A DNA stretch of 64,000 nucleotides from Bacillus marasmi (GTDB lineage: Bacteria; Bacillota; Bacilli; Bacillales; Cytobacillaceae). Below the pieces are notes generated by a model, which saw only the letters and a program-made list of their open reading frames with translations, was not told where the DNA came from and did not search any database. The translations under genes were made by a program, and so were the position numbers. Below, one piece after another: positions 22,250-32,237 of the stretch (its first letter is position 1; the number at the start of each line of letters is the position of its first letter). The stretch spans positions 335,300 through 399,299 of the forward strand of contig NZ_LR656164.1 in NCBI RefSeq assembly GCF_902168435.1, in the 5' to 3' direction.

Positions 22250-23596
22250 GTGGATGTATTACTCTTGAGTCGGTTGCAGTTTGCCATTACAGTTTTTTAC
22301 CACTTCTTGTTTGTGCCGATGACAATCGGAACAGTTATTTTAGTGGCTGTAATGGAAACAAAGTATGCTCGCTCGGGAAATGTGCTTTACCGCAACATGG
22401 CAGACTTCTGGGGAAAGCTATTTTCAATTAACTTTGTCCTCGGTGTTATTACGGGTATTACAATGGAGTTTCAGTTTGGGACGAACTGGTCAGAGTATTC
22501 AAGGTATGTAGGTGATATCTTTGGATCACCATTGGCAATTGAGGCACTATTAGCATTCTTTTTAGAGTCAACTTTTATGGGAATTTGGCTTTTTGGTAAA
22601 AACAAATTCTCACCAAAGATGCGCGCATTTGCCATCTGGATGGTTGCTTTAGGTACAAATATTTCTGCACTTTGGATTATTACTGCTAATGGATTTATGC
22701 AAAACCCAGTTGGATACACCTTAGCCAATGGAAGAGTAGAGCTAGAAAGCTTTAGTGCACTAGTAACAAATCCATATGCCTGGCGAATGTTTTTCCACAC
22801 TGTAATTGGATGTTACATAGTTGGCTCATTCTTCGTGATGGCTGTATCTGCTTATCATTTATTACGCAAAAATAACGTGGAATTTTTCAAAAAATCATTT
22901 AAATACGCCCTCGTGATGGCTTTGTTCGCAAGCACAGCCACCCCATTCTTAGGTCATCAATCCGGCGTGTTCGCAACCGAGATTCAACCAGCAAAAGGTG
23001 CTGCAATGGAAGCGGTTTGGGAAACACAAACAGGAATGCCTTTTCACATCATCCAAATCCCTGATCAAGAAAACAGAACAAATTCAATTGAATGGTTAAG
23101 TATACCAAAGCTAGGAAGCTTCTTCTATACGAACGATTTTGATGGAACAGTCACTGGACTCAATGATATTCCAGCAGATGAACAGCCACCGGTAAATCTA
23201 GTTTATTATAGCTTCCGGGCAATGGTGGTCCTTGGTATGGCATTTCTTGTCATAGCGTGGTATGGATTTTATCTCTATTGGAAGAATCGTCTAGTAAATT
23301 CACCTAAATATTTAAAATTAGTACTTTATTCAGTGCTGCTACCGTATCTTACCATTAACTTAGGTTGGATGGTTGCCGAAGTTGGACGTCAGCCGTGGTC
23401 TGTATATGGTTTGATGAAAACTGCTGATGCGGTCTCACCAATTGCTACCGGACAAATTTGGTTTTCACTGGTGAGCCTTGTTGCCTTCTATACTGTACTA
23501 TTAATAGCAGACGTATATTTGCTTGTAAAATACGCGAAAAAAGGACCGGAATCCTTAATGGTTGTCAAAGGAGGTACAGAAAGCCATGTCTCATGA
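22250..23596 (+). CDS. cydA: Cytochrome bd ubiquinol/menaquinol oxidase subunit I (first copy)
   Basis: CydA carries the three haems and the quinol site of the high-affinity oxidase. The 448-residue membrane protein has the conserved N-terminal RLQFAITVFYHFLFVP with the high-spin haem histidine, ITANGFMQNPVGY, and GRQPWSVYG. The Q-loop is short, as in Firmicutes. The start is GTG with GGAGGGG upstream. It overlaps cydB by 11 bases, so the subunits are translationally coupled. A second, diverged cydAB pair follows. Confidence 0.96.
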   Translation: MDVLLLSRLQFAITVFYHFLFVPMTIGTVILVAVMETKYARSGNVLYRNMADFWGKLFSINFVLGVITGITMEFQFGTNWSEYSRYVGDIFGSPLAIEALLAFFLESTFMGIWLFGKNKFSPKMRAFAIWMVALGTNISALWIITANGFMQNPVGYTLANGRVELESFSALVTNPYAWRMFFHTVIGCYIVGSFFVMAVSAYHLLRKNNVEFFKKSFKYALVMALFASTATPFLGHQSGVFATEIQPAKGAAMEAVWETQTGMPFHIIQIPDQENRTNSIEWLSIPKLGSFFYTNDFDGTVTGLNDIPADEQPPVNLVYYSFRAMVVLGMAFLVIAWYGFYLYWKNRLVNSPKYLKLVLYSVLLPYLTINLGWMVAEVGRQPWSVYGLMKTADAVSPIATGQIWFSLVSLVAFYTVLLIADVYLLVKYAKKGPESLMVVKGGTESHVS

Positions 23597-24611
23597 TACG
23601 TTGGCCGTAATTTGGTTTGGGTTATGGGGACTCATTTGGACGGTCTACATCTTTTTGGACGGTTATGATTTAGGGACTGGCATGCTATTTCCGTTTGTTG
23701 CAAAAAATCGCCCTGAACGAAATCAGCTTCAGGAAGCAATCGGGCCATTCTGGGGTGGTAATGAAGTATGGTTATTAACAGCCGGAGGAGCAACGTTTGC
23801 GGCGTTTCCGGGTGCCTATGCGGACATGTTCTCTTTCCTTTATGAGGCGATGTTTTTAATCCTATTCTCCTTATTCATCCGGGCAGTTGGTCTTGAGTTT
23901 ATGCATAAGCATGATTCGCCAAAATGGGTTAGTACCTGGAAATGGGCGTTTGCGGTAGCGAGTTTCTTGATTGCACTTCTGTTCGGAGTAGCATTTGCGA
24001 ATCTATATCGTGGTCTATTAATTGGCGAAGCTGGCTACGAGGGAAATCTAATAAGCTTGTTAAATCCATATGGTATTCTTGGAGGCTTGTTGTTTGTTGC
24101 GATGTTCCTCTTATCTGGCTCACTTTGGATTCAATTGAAGACCAACGGAGCTGCAGCTGATCGTTGTAAAAAATTAGCCAAACCTTTCTCAATGATAGCG
24201 GCAGGATTGTTAGCGATTTTCTTTGTAGCGACAATGAACTGGACACCACTACCAGATAATTTTAATGAAGTACCTTTCCTTTGGATTGTACCAAGCTTAT
24301 CACTACTGGCCATCTTTTTGACAGTATTCTTCGTTTATACAAATAAAACTGGACTTGCTTTTACAGGAGTTTGTTTAGCGATTATTACTCAAATGGCAAC
24401 CGGGTTCGTCGGTATGTTCCCGAATATGCTTGCTTCGAAAATTGATGATGCATACAGTGTAACTTTGTATGATGCTGCGGGTAGTGCCTTGAATTTAGAG
24501 GTCATGTTCACAGTAGCATTAATTTTCGTACCGATTGTCATTGCCTACCAGGTTTGGAGCTATTACTTATTTAGAGAGAAAATTACGAAGGAAAAAGCTA
24601 AAGGGTATTAG
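23586..24611 (+). CDS. cydB: Cytochrome bd oxidase subunit II (first copy)
   Basis: CydB is the haem-free partner of CydA. The 341-residue polytopic protein begins MSHDTLAVIWFGLWG and has FLDGYDLGTGML, GPFWGGNEVWLLTAGGATFAAFPG and a late ATGFVGMFPN segment. GGAGG lies upstream of the ATG inside the end of cydA. A strong terminator follows. No cydC or cydD genes are in the window. Confidence 0.96.
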   Translation: MSHDTLAVIWFGLWGLIWTVYIFLDGYDLGTGMLFPFVAKNRPERNQLQEAIGPFWGGNEVWLLTAGGATFAAFPGAYADMFSFLYEAMFLILFSLFIRAVGLEFMHKHDSPKWVSTWKWAFAVASFLIALLFGVAFANLYRGLLIGEAGYEGNLISLLNPYGILGGLLFVAMFLLSGSLWIQLKTNGAAADRCKKLAKPFSMIAAGLLAIFFVATMNWTPLPDNFNEVPFLWIVPSLSLLAIFLTVFFVYTNKTGLAFTGVCLAIITQMATGFVGMFPNMLASKIDDAYSVTLYDAAGSALNLEVMFTVALIFVPIVIAYQVWSYYLFREKITKEKAKGY

Positions 24612-24652
24612 GATTAGAGAGAGATAGAGTGATTAAGAGAACAGTATCTATT

Positions 24653-24687
24653 AAAAATGACTAACAAATTTTGTTAGTCATTTTTTT
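24653..24687 (+). terminator. Rho-independent terminator after the first cydAB
   Basis: Perfect stem AAAAATGACTAACAAA/TTTGTTAGTCATTTTT with a T run. Confidence 0.93.
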
Positions 24688-25223
24688 GATGTTAGCGATT
24701 AATTATGATGGGGAAGGGAAGGTGATGATTGATTGATGCCTGCTGGATGTTTTTCAGCGGACATCAAAGCCGCTATTTCCTCAAAATTTAGTAGTTTTGC
24801 TTTGTTATCGGACAGGAGATTCGTTATTACCATGAATAATGGGCTTTATTCACTGATTTTTAGTTAATAAGGTATCATATGTCCGCTTAAATTTATCAAA
24901 CTAGTAAATATATTAAAATAAGGTCATTTGTGTCCGTATAATAACAAAAGACCATCCTAAGTGCCCGCGTTTTATGAGAAAAGTCCAGGATCGAATCAAG
25001 CGGTCCTGGTTTTTTGCGTCCGGAACCACCTTTTTACTATAAAGACAGTGTTTATCATAAGTACAAAACGATTTCAACTACCTATATCACGTTTTTGACA
25101 ATAGACACAAACTGTTCAAAAGTATGACACGAGTTAGACACAAGTGACTATTATCACAGAATATTTTTGTACTATAATAATTGTCATAGAGAGATATATT
25201 AATATAACAGGGAGGAAATAACG
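24688..25223. other. Intergenic region between the two cydAB operons
   Basis: No gene is visible. Degenerate GTCCGCTTA/AGCGGAC words are scattered at 24755-24950. A terminator-like hairpin CCAGGA/TCCTGG with a T run sits near 24985-25016, and a possible promoter of the second cydA ends in TATAAT at 25173-25178. Confidence 0.6.
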
Positions 25224-26570
25224 ATGGAAGAAGTATTACTGTTAAGCAGATTGCAATTTGCGATTACAGTGTTTTATCATTTTCTATTTGTACCGTTAAC
25301 AATTGGACTTGTCATTCTAGTAGCAATCATGGAGACAAATTACGCGAGGACATTGAATCCACTATATCGAAACATGGCTGATTTCTGGGGTAAGCTTTTT
25401 TCGATAAATTTTGTACTTGGAGTTATTACCGGAATTACGATGGAGTTTCAATTTGGTACGAACTGGTCTGAGTATTCACGTTACGTCGGAGACATTTTCG
25501 GATCTCCACTCGCGATTGAAGCATTACTTGCATTTTTCCTTGAATCAACATTTATGGGAATCTGGTTATTTGGAAGAAATAAATTTTCACCAAAAATGCG
25601 CGCCTTCTCAATTTGGATGGTTGCATTAGGAACGAATATTTCAGCATTATGGATTATCACCGCAAATGGATTTATGCAAAACCCGGTCGGCTATAAATTA
25701 ACCGATGGACGAGTGGAATTACAAAGCTTTAGTGCTCTAGTAACTAATCCATATGCGTGGAACATGTTTTTCCACACAGTCATCTCTTGCTATATCGTTG
25801 GTTCATTTTTCGTCATGGCAGTGAGTGCTTATCATTTATTAAGAAAGAACAAAGTGGACTTTTTCAAAAAATCATTCAAATACGGACTTATAATGGCTGT
25901 GTTCGCAGCTACCGCAACACCGTTCTTAGGACATCAATCAGGCGTTTATGCAACTAGCGTTCAACCGGCGAAGGGAGCAGCGATGGAAGCTGTTTGGGAA
26001 ACACAAACAGAATTACCATTTAGCATTATCCAAATCCCAGACCCAGAAAACAAGAAAAACTTTGAAGCATTAACCATTCCTGGCTTAGGCAGCTTCTTCT
26101 ATACAAATAGCTTTGATGGAAAAGTAACCGGACTTAACGATATTCCGGAGGATGAACAGCCGAATGTTCCTTTAGTATACTATAGCTTCCGCGCCATGGT
26201 CGCACTTGGAGTATTTTTCATGGCATTAACATGGTATGGAGTGTACGTTTATCGCAAAAACCGTTTACTTGAGTCTAAAAAATACTTAAAGCTTGTTCTT
26301 TATTCAGTGTTATTACCGTATTTAGCGATTAACCTTGGCTGGATGGTGGCAGAAGTTGGCCGTCAACCGTGGGTTGTGTATGGATTAATGAAAACAACCG
26401 ACGCTGTTTCACCAATTTCCTTAGGTCAAATTGGCTTCTCACTCGTGAGTCTAGTGGTATTCTATACGGTATTATTAATTGCTGATGTTTACTTAATTAT
26501 TAAATATGCGAAACAAGGACCTGAAGTAGCGAAAGAAGCAAAAGGAGGGGAAGTAAGCTATGTCTCATGA
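25224..26570 (+). CDS. cydA: Cytochrome bd oxidase subunit I (second copy)
   Basis: A close paralogue of the CydA encoded at 22250, with the same 448-residue length and the same landmarks: RLQFAITVFYHFLFVP, ITANGFMQNPVGY and GRQPWVVYG. Differences cluster in the region after residue 260 and in the last membrane helices. It has its own ribosome site (GGGAGG) and probably its own promoter, so the two oxidases may be expressed under different conditions. The 11-base overlap with cydB is kept. Confidence 0.95.
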   Translation: MEEVLLLSRLQFAITVFYHFLFVPLTIGLVILVAIMETNYARTLNPLYRNMADFWGKLFSINFVLGVITGITMEFQFGTNWSEYSRYVGDIFGSPLAIEALLAFFLESTFMGIWLFGRNKFSPKMRAFSIWMVALGTNISALWIITANGFMQNPVGYKLTDGRVELQSFSALVTNPYAWNMFFHTVISCYIVGSFFVMAVSAYHLLRKNKVDFFKKSFKYGLIMAVFAATATPFLGHQSGVYATSVQPAKGAAMEAVWETQTELPFSIIQIPDPENKKNFEALTIPGLGSFFYTNSFDGKVTGLNDIPEDEQPNVPLVYYSFRAMVALGVFFMALTWYGVYVYRKNRLLESKKYLKLVLYSVLLPYLAINLGWMVAEVGRQPWVVYGLMKTTDAVSPISLGQIGFSLVSLVVFYTVLLIADVYLIIKYAKQGPEVAKEAKGGEVSYVS

Positions 26571-27585
26571 TGTGCTAGCAATTACGTGGTTTGGACTTTG
26601 GGGATTGATCTGGACCGTTTATATTTTCTTAGATGGATACACTCTTGGTACAGGTATGCTATTTCCATTCGTAACGAAAAACCGTCAAGAACGCAATCAA
26701 TTACAGGAAGCAATTGGCCCGTTTTGGGGCGGAAACGAAGTTTGGTTGTTAACTGCAGGTGGCGCAACATTTGCGGCATTCCCTGGTGCATACGCCGATA
26801 TGTTCTCCTTCCTTTATGAAGCGATGTTCTTAATTCTTTTCGCATTATTCATTCGGGCAACAGGACTTGAGTTTATGCATAAGGTTGATTCAGCTCGTTG
26901 GCAAAATTCGTGGAAATGGGCATTTGCAATTGCTAGTTTCTTGATTGCGCTCCTATTCGGAGTAGCGTTTGCAAACCTGTACCGCGGTTTGTTAATCGGG
27001 GCTAACGGTTATGAAGGAAATCTATTAAGCTTGCTAAATCCATATGGATTATTGGGTGGAATCTTATTTGTATCCATGTTCCTACTTTCTGGTTCGCTTT
27101 GGATCCAGCTAAAAACAACTGGGGCAGTAGCACAGCGTGTCAAAAAGTTAGCTCGAACTTTTTCAATGCTTGCGGCTGGAGTACTTGCCATCTTCTTTGT
27201 GGCTACAATGAATTGGACGCCGATTGCTGGTAATTTTAATGAAGTACCAGTGCTATGGATTATTCCAAGTTTATCATTAATTTCGATTTTACTTTCTGTC
27301 ATGTTTGTTTTTAAAGATAAAATTGGTGCTGCCTTTACAACGGTTTGCTTGGCAATTATTTTGCAAATGGCAACTGGATTTGTCGGTATGTTCCCGAATA
27401 TGCTAACTTCAATTATCGGCGATGAATTCAGCGTAACGCTTTATTCAGCAGCGGGAAGCGCCTTAAACTTAAAGGTCATGTTCACGGTAGCGGTCATTTT
27501 CGTTCCAATCATCATCGCCTACCAAGTTTGGAGCTACTTCTTATTCAAAGATAAAATCACAAAAGAAAGTGCAAAAGGATACTAA
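26560..27585 (+). CDS. cydB: Cytochrome bd oxidase subunit II (second copy)
   Basis: 341 residues, a paralogue of the CydB at 23586. The motifs GPFWGGNEVWLLTAGGATFAAFPG and ATGFVGMFPN are unchanged; DGYDLGTG has become DGYTLGTG, changing an acidic residue near the N-terminus. It completes a tandem duplication of the whole operon. A terminator follows. Confidence 0.95.
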   Translation: MSHDVLAITWFGLWGLIWTVYIFLDGYTLGTGMLFPFVTKNRQERNQLQEAIGPFWGGNEVWLLTAGGATFAAFPGAYADMFSFLYEAMFLILFALFIRATGLEFMHKVDSARWQNSWKWAFAIASFLIALLFGVAFANLYRGLLIGANGYEGNLLSLLNPYGLLGGILFVSMFLLSGSLWIQLKTTGAVAQRVKKLARTFSMLAAGVLAIFFVATMNWTPIAGNFNEVPVLWIIPSLSLISILLSVMFVFKDKIGAAFTTVCLAIILQMATGFVGMFPNMLTSIIGDEFSVTLYSAAGSALNLKVMFTVAVIFVPIIIAYQVWSYFLFKDKITKESAKGY

Positions 27586-27588
27586 CAA

Positions 27589-27615
27589 AAAGAGAGCCGT
27601 TAAGGCTCTCTTTTT
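27589..27615 (+). terminator. Rho-independent terminator after the second cydAB
   Basis: Stem AAAGAGAGCC/GGCTCTCTTT with a T-rich tail. Confidence 0.92.
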
Positions 27616-27738
27616 CTCTCAATGACCGAAACAATGTTATTCGACAAAAGTAGTGATAGTTTTTGACGCTTTAAGACAAACCTCCCATTGACTTTTTTTT
27701 ATAATGAAAGAAAAGGTCGCAGGTTAGGGGGAGTACCA

Positions 27739-28179
27739 TTGAGATCCTATCAGCTATATTTAATAGAAGATGAGTTTGCCTCCCATTACTTTGGAAAAGA
27801 ACGGTTGTTTTTTGAATTATTCCTTGAAAAAGAACAATCGCAAGGCGAGCTTAAACAAATCATTGAAAAGCAAATCCAATTTATCACTAAGCCACTTCCA
27901 ACCTTCAACCTGCATAAGGTAATTACACAAAAATTAGGGAAAAATAAGGATTTTCGCTATGAAAACGGGGTATATTATATTCAAAGAAAAGGCGTAAAAA
28001 GTTCTGCTAGACTGAAGATTACCAATCGAGTCGCCTATTTAGAGTCGAACGGAAGCTATGATACGGAAACCATCTTTTTTGAAGCATTAAGGCAATGTGA
28101 AACGTCCTTTTTAGCGATGGATTTTGAGCATCAACGCTACGGCTGGCTTAATCCAATCAAGGAAAGAAAATTTGTCTAA
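27739..28179 (+). CDS. sirA: Sporulation inhibitor of replication SirA
   Basis: SirA blocks new rounds of DNA replication at the start of sporulation by binding domain I of DnaA. The 146-residue product has the family opening YQLYLIEDEFASHYFGKE, the AETIFFE-like block (DTETIFFEAL) and the terminal YGWLNPIKERKFV. The TTG start is chosen for GGGGGA upstream and for alignment to B. subtilis SirA (148 residues); the frame is open 17 codons further upstream. yneF follows, as in B. subtilis. Confidence 0.93.
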   Translation: MRSYQLYLIEDEFASHYFGKERLFFELFLEKEQSQGELKQIIEKQIQFITKPLPTFNLHKVITQKLGKNKDFRYENGVYYIQRKGVKSSARLKITNRVAYLESNGSYDTETIFFEALRQCETSFLAMDFEHQRYGWLNPIKERKFV

Positions 28180-28266
28180 AATGCACAAAATTTGATGCAG
28201 ATATTGTATAATTACCTTTGGTCTAGTACACTGTATGATAGACAACACGAAGGAGGAAGTTTTTAT

Positions 28267-28488
28267 ATGTGGGTTAACATTCTAGTCGGCATACTAGCGT
28301 TAGCTGCTGGTGTAGCTCTAGGATTTTTCATTGCTCGGAAATATATGATGGACTACTTAAAGAAAAATCCGCCAATTAACGAACAAATGCTAAAAATGAT
28401 GATGATGCAAATGGGTATGAAACCATCGCAAAAGAAAATCAATCAAATGATGAACGCCATGAATAAACAGGGTCAAGGAAATAAATAA
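28267..28488 (+). CDS. yneF: YneF (UPF0154) small membrane protein
   Basis: The 73-residue product has one N-terminal membrane helix (residues about 3-24), then a Met- and Lys-rich cytoplasmic helix with [15 protein letters not shown] and [14 protein letters not shown], the hallmark of UPF0154. AAGGAGGAAG precedes the ATG; an upstream in-frame start has no ribosome site. Function is unknown. Confidence 0.95.
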   Translation: MWVNILVGILALAAGVALGFFIARKYMMDYLKKNPPINEQMLKMMMMQMGMKPSQKKINQMMNAMNKQGQGNK

Positions 28489-28495
28489 GGTAGAC

Positions 28496-28526
28496 AAGCA
28501 CTCTCATTAATGAAGGGTGCTTTTTT
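28496..28526 (+). terminator. Rho-independent terminator after yneF
   Basis: Stem AAGCACTC/GGGTGCTT with a G-U pair and six T. Confidence 0.85.
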
Positions 28527-28639
28527 CTTTCTCGAAAAATCATTCCCCAAACGCCGTATCACTGTCTAATTTTTATAAAATTTGGTAAACTGTTTTATCA
28601 ATATAATTTTCCAACACCACAAAGGAAGGAGGGCCAAAC

Positions 28640-30388
28640 TTGAAGATTTTTCTTGATTTAATGTGGTTTTTTAAAGAAGAGAAAAAAGCCTATCTATCAG
28701 GAATTTTCGTCCTGCTAATTGTTGCGTTGCTGATCTTAATTCCACCACGAGCGATTGGTATTATTGTTGACCATATCCACGACGGAACGCTAACGCTTGG
28801 CATTCTGACGTTTTGGGTCTGCATGCTACTCCTTTCCGGGCTCACGATGTATGGCCTTCGCTATTATTGGCGGATTAAAATTTTCGGTTCTGCTGTTAAG
28901 CTGGCAAGACTACTTCGGGACCGCCTTTATGAGCATTTTACGAAAATGTCTCCGGCCTTCTATCAAAAGTGGCGCGTCGGCGATCTAATGGCCCATGCCA
29001 CCAACGACCTCCAAGCAATCCAGCAGACCGCTGGAATGGGTGTGTTAACGATGGTTGACGCACTGATTACCGGTAGTATTGTCATCATCACGATGGTGGC
29101 GACGATTAGCTGGAAATTGACACTCATCTGTATGATTCCCATGCCTCTCATGGCAATCCTAACAAGCTGGTACGGTACACACTTACATAAACGGTTTCAC
29201 AAGGCACAAGAAACCTTTTCAACTTTAAATGATAAAACACAAGAAAGCATAACTGGCATTAAAGTAATCAAAACCTTCGGACAGGAACAGGAGGACATTG
29301 CTGATTTTAAAAATAAATCAGAGGACGTTGTCGAAAAAAATATTGCCGTTGCCCGAATCGATGCTTTATATGATCCAACCATCTCCATCGTCATTGGCAT
29401 ATCCTATTTTCTCGCGATTGCGTTTGGGGCAAGGATGGTGTTAAACGGGGAACTGACGATCGGCGAATTAATTTCGTTTACAACCTATTTAGGTTTATTG
29501 ATTTGGCCGATGCTAGCATTTGGCTGGCTGTTTAATATCGTAGAACGGGGTCGCGCCTCGTATGACCGTGTTATGACTCTACTAAATGAAAAAATCGAGA
29601 TTGTTGACCTAGCCGCAGCGGTAGATGAAGTACCGAGCGGGGACATCCAATACGGAATTCATAGCTTCACTTATCCTAATGAAACAAAGCCAGTGCTCCA
29701 AGATATTTCATTCACTTTAAAGCAGGGACAAACATTAGGGATTGTGGGCAAGACTGGCGCTGGAAAAACCACGTTGTTAAAGCTTTTGCTCCGAGAGTTT
29801 GAAGGACCAGATTTGAAGATTTTGTTTGGTGGAAAACCTCTTTCTTTTTATAAAATCAAGCAGCTAAGACGCGCGATTGGTTATGTGCCGCAGGACCATT
29901 TTTTATTTTCAGCAACAGTAGGTGAAAACATCGCCTTCGGTCAGCATGATGCTGCAAAGGAAGACATCATCAAGGCCGCCACAATTGCAAATATCGCAGA
30001 GGACATTGAACGATTTTCTGAAAAATATGAAACAGTTGTCGGTGAACGTGGTGTTTCGCTTTCAGGTGGACAAAAGCAGCGAATATCCATCGCTCGGGCG
30101 CTGCTTCTCAATCCTGAAGTGTTGATCCTCGATGATTCGCTATCTGCAGTCGATGCGAAAACGGAAGAGGGGATTCTCACCGCATTAAAACGCAATCGTT
30201 CCGGAAAAACAACAATCATCACCTCGCACCGATTAAGCGCAATCGCCCATGCCGATTTGATTATTGTATTAGAGCAGGGACGCATGGTCGAACAAGGGAA
30301 CCACCAGAAATTAATGGAACAAAATGGCTGGTACAAGGAAATGTATCTCCGCCAGCAACTCGAAGACCAAGTGGAACACGGAGGTTAA
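28640..30388 (+). CDS. Heterodimeric ABC exporter subunit, YheI (BmrC)-like
   Basis: Half-transporter of 582 residues: six membrane helices (about 1-300) fused to an ATP-binding domain. Walker A is GKTGAGKTTLL and the signature LSGGQKQR is canonical. The Walker B end reads ILDDSLSAVD, with Asp where the catalytic Glu is expected. This pairs with the altered signature of the next gene, as in heterodimeric drug exporters with one degenerate ATP site. The start is TTG with GGAGGG upstream. Similar to YheI/YfiB-type proteins; the substrate is unknown. Confidence 0.92.
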   Translation: MKIFLDLMWFFKEEKKAYLSGIFVLLIVALLILIPPRAIGIIVDHIHDGTLTLGILTFWVCMLLLSGLTMYGLRYYWRIKIFGSAVKLARLLRDRLYEHFTKMSPAFYQKWRVGDLMAHATNDLQAIQQTAGMGVLTMVDALITGSIVIITMVATISWKLTLICMIPMPLMAILTSWYGTHLHKRFHKAQETFSTLNDKTQESITGIKVIKTFGQEQEDIADFKNKSEDVVEKNIAVARIDALYDPTISIVIGISYFLAIAFGARMVLNGELTIGELISFTTYLGLLIWPMLAFGWLFNIVERGRASYDRVMTLLNEKIEIVDLAAAVDEVPSGDIQYGIHSFTYPNETKPVLQDISFTLKQGQTLGIVGKTGAGKTTLLKLLLREFEGPDLKILFGGKPLSFYKIKQLRRAIGYVPQDHFLFSATVGENIAFGQHDAAKEDIIKAATIANIAEDIERFSEKYETVVGERGVSLSGGQKQRISIARALLLNPEVLILDDSLSAVDAKTEEGILTALKRNRSGKTTIITSHRLSAIAHADLIIVLEQGRMVEQGNHQKLMEQNGWYKEMYLRQQLEDQVEHGG

Positions 30389-30390
30389 TT

Positions 30391-32181
30391 ATGGACAAAA
30401 CCACCGTCTTAACCGGAAAACAGCAGCGGAAGGTATTATTCCGGCTGTTAACTTATACGAAGCCGCATCGGAAATTGATTATCACAGCATTTAGCCTATT
30501 GCTACTGACAACAATTGGTGATGTCCTCGGACCGATTATCGTAAAAATCTTTATAGATGACTATTTAACACCGCGAAATCTCAGTTTTCAGCCGCTATTT
30601 ACATTAGGGGCAGCTTATCTCGCCATTCAGATTGGCAATGTGATTGTTTCCTATTTTCAATACTTCAAATTTCAGGAAATAGCGATGTACATTATTCATC
30701 AGCTCCGACTCGATGTATATACAAAGGTCCAGCAGCTGGGTCTTCGTTATTTTGACAAAACACCAGCAGGGAGCATTGTATCTAGAGTCACCAATGATAC
30801 TGAAGCAATCAAGGATATGTTTATAAACGTACTGGTTACCTTTATCCAGAGCGGGTTTATGATGCTTGGAATATTTATAGCGATGTTCAGCTTGAATGTG
30901 AAATTAGCGTTCTTTTGCTTATTCATTCTTCCAATCATTTTCTGGCTGATTCGTTCGTACCGGAAATATAGCTCTATTTTTTATCAAGATATGCGGGAAC
31001 GCTTAAGTCAACTCAATGCGAAGCTCAGCGAATCTCTACAAGGAATGGCTATGATTCAAATGTTTCGCCAGGAAAAGCGGTTGCGGCAGGAATTTGCGGA
31101 GACGAATCACCAGCATTTCTTGGCTGGCATGAAAAATATTAAAGTGGACGGACTCTTACTTAGACCTGCAGTCGATTTGATTTATATCATCGCCCTCATG
31201 ATTGTCTTAAGCTTCTTCGGAATTAGTTCGTTTAATAGTCCGATAGAAGTCGGCGTTCTGTATGCCTACGTAAATTATTTGGATCGCTTTTTTGAACCAG
31301 TCAATAATATGATGATGCGCCTGTCCATGTACCAGCAGGCGATTGTCGCGGCATCACGTGTGTTTGGGCTGTTGGATGAAAATGATGTGGCGCCGTCCCA
31401 AAAGGGTGAAGCAGCCAAGATTACCGAGGGTGAAATTGAGTTCCGCAACGTCAGTTTTTCCTATGATGGTAAGCAAGATGTACTCAAGGATATTTCTTTT
31501 AAAACAAAGCCAGGGGAAACCGTCGCACTAGTCGGGCATACCGGAAGCGGGAAAAGCTCGATAATTAATCTGCTTATGCGCTTTTATGAGTTTGAACGCG
31601 GAGATATTCTTATTGATGGTAGGTCGATAAAGGATTATTCAAAACAGGAATTACGGAGGAAAATGGGGCTTGTCCTCCAAGACCCGTTTCTGTTCTATGG
31701 GACGGTGAACGATAATATTCGACTTCATGATCAAGCGATGACTGATGAACAAATCAGCTCGGCCGCCCAATTTGTCCAGGCTCATACGTTTATTGAAAAG
31801 CTAGAAAAAGGATATCAGCATCAAGTTGTTGAAAGAGGGGCAACGTTCTCTAGTGGTCAGCGCCAGCTCATCGCCTTTGCCAGAACGATTGCGACAAACC
31901 CGAAAATCCTCGTTCTCGACGAGGCAACTGCCAATATCGATACCGAGACAGAAGAAGCCATCCAATCGGCACTGAAAAAAATGAGCGAGGGAAGAACAAC
32001 GATTGCGATTGCCCACCGACTCTCAACTATTCAAGAGGCTAATGAAATTCTGGTGCTTTATCAGGGGCGTATCGTCGAAAGAGGGAATCACCAAGAGCTA
32101 TTAGCGAAACAAGGGCTCTACTATAAAATGTACCTACTGCAAAATGGAAGCGTTGATTTAGTCGAAAGGGAAGTCCAATGA
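30391..32181 (+). CDS. Heterodimeric ABC exporter subunit, YheH (BmrD)-like
   Basis: Partner half-transporter of 596 residues, two bases after the previous gene. Walker A GHTGSGKSSI and Walker B LVLDEATANID are complete with catalytic Glu, but the signature reads FSSGQRQL rather than LSGGQ. The degenerate signature faces the degenerate Walker B of the partner, so one composite ATP site is canonical and the other is not. Likely exports drugs or lipids; the substrate cannot be read from sequence. Confidence 0.93.
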   Translation: MDKTTVLTGKQQRKVLFRLLTYTKPHRKLIITAFSLLLLTTIGDVLGPIIVKIFIDDYLTPRNLSFQPLFTLGAAYLAIQIGNVIVSYFQYFKFQEIAMYIIHQLRLDVYTKVQQLGLRYFDKTPAGSIVSRVTNDTEAIKDMFINVLVTFIQSGFMMLGIFIAMFSLNVKLAFFCLFILPIIFWLIRSYRKYSSIFYQDMRERLSQLNAKLSESLQGMAMIQMFRQEKRLRQEFAETNHQHFLAGMKNIKVDGLLLRPAVDLIYIIALMIVLSFFGISSFNSPIEVGVLYAYVNYLDRFFEPVNNMMMRLSMYQQAIVAASRVFGLLDENDVAPSQKGEAAKITEGEIEFRNVSFSYDGKQDVLKDISFKTKPGETVALVGHTGSGKSSIINLLMRFYEFERGDILIDGRSIKDYSKQELRRKMGLVLQDPFLFYGTVNDNIRLHDQAMTDEQISSAAQFVQAHTFIEKLEKGYQHQVVERGATFSSGQRQLIAFARTIATNPKILVLDEATANIDTETEEAIQSALKKMSEGRTTIAIAHRLSTIQEANEILVLYQGRIVERGNHQELLAKQGLYYKMYLLQNGSVDLVEREVQ

Positions 32182-32198
32182 GTGTGGAGGACAAACAA

Positions 32199-32237
32199 AA
32201 AAGCAGATTGGAAAAGTTTGTGCTCCAATCTGCTTTT
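32199..32237. terminator. Terminator between the ABC exporter and the Spo0E-like gene
   Basis: Perfect 14-bp stem AAAAGCAGATTGGA/TCCAATCTGCTTTT flanked by A and T, likely used in both directions by the converging genes. Confidence 0.92.

Noticed and set aside
28640-32181. CydC/CydD assignment for the ABC pair downstream of cydAB
   Set aside because: The motifs and the degenerate-site pattern fit multidrug-type YheI/YheH exporters, and sirA and yneF lie between them and cydAB.
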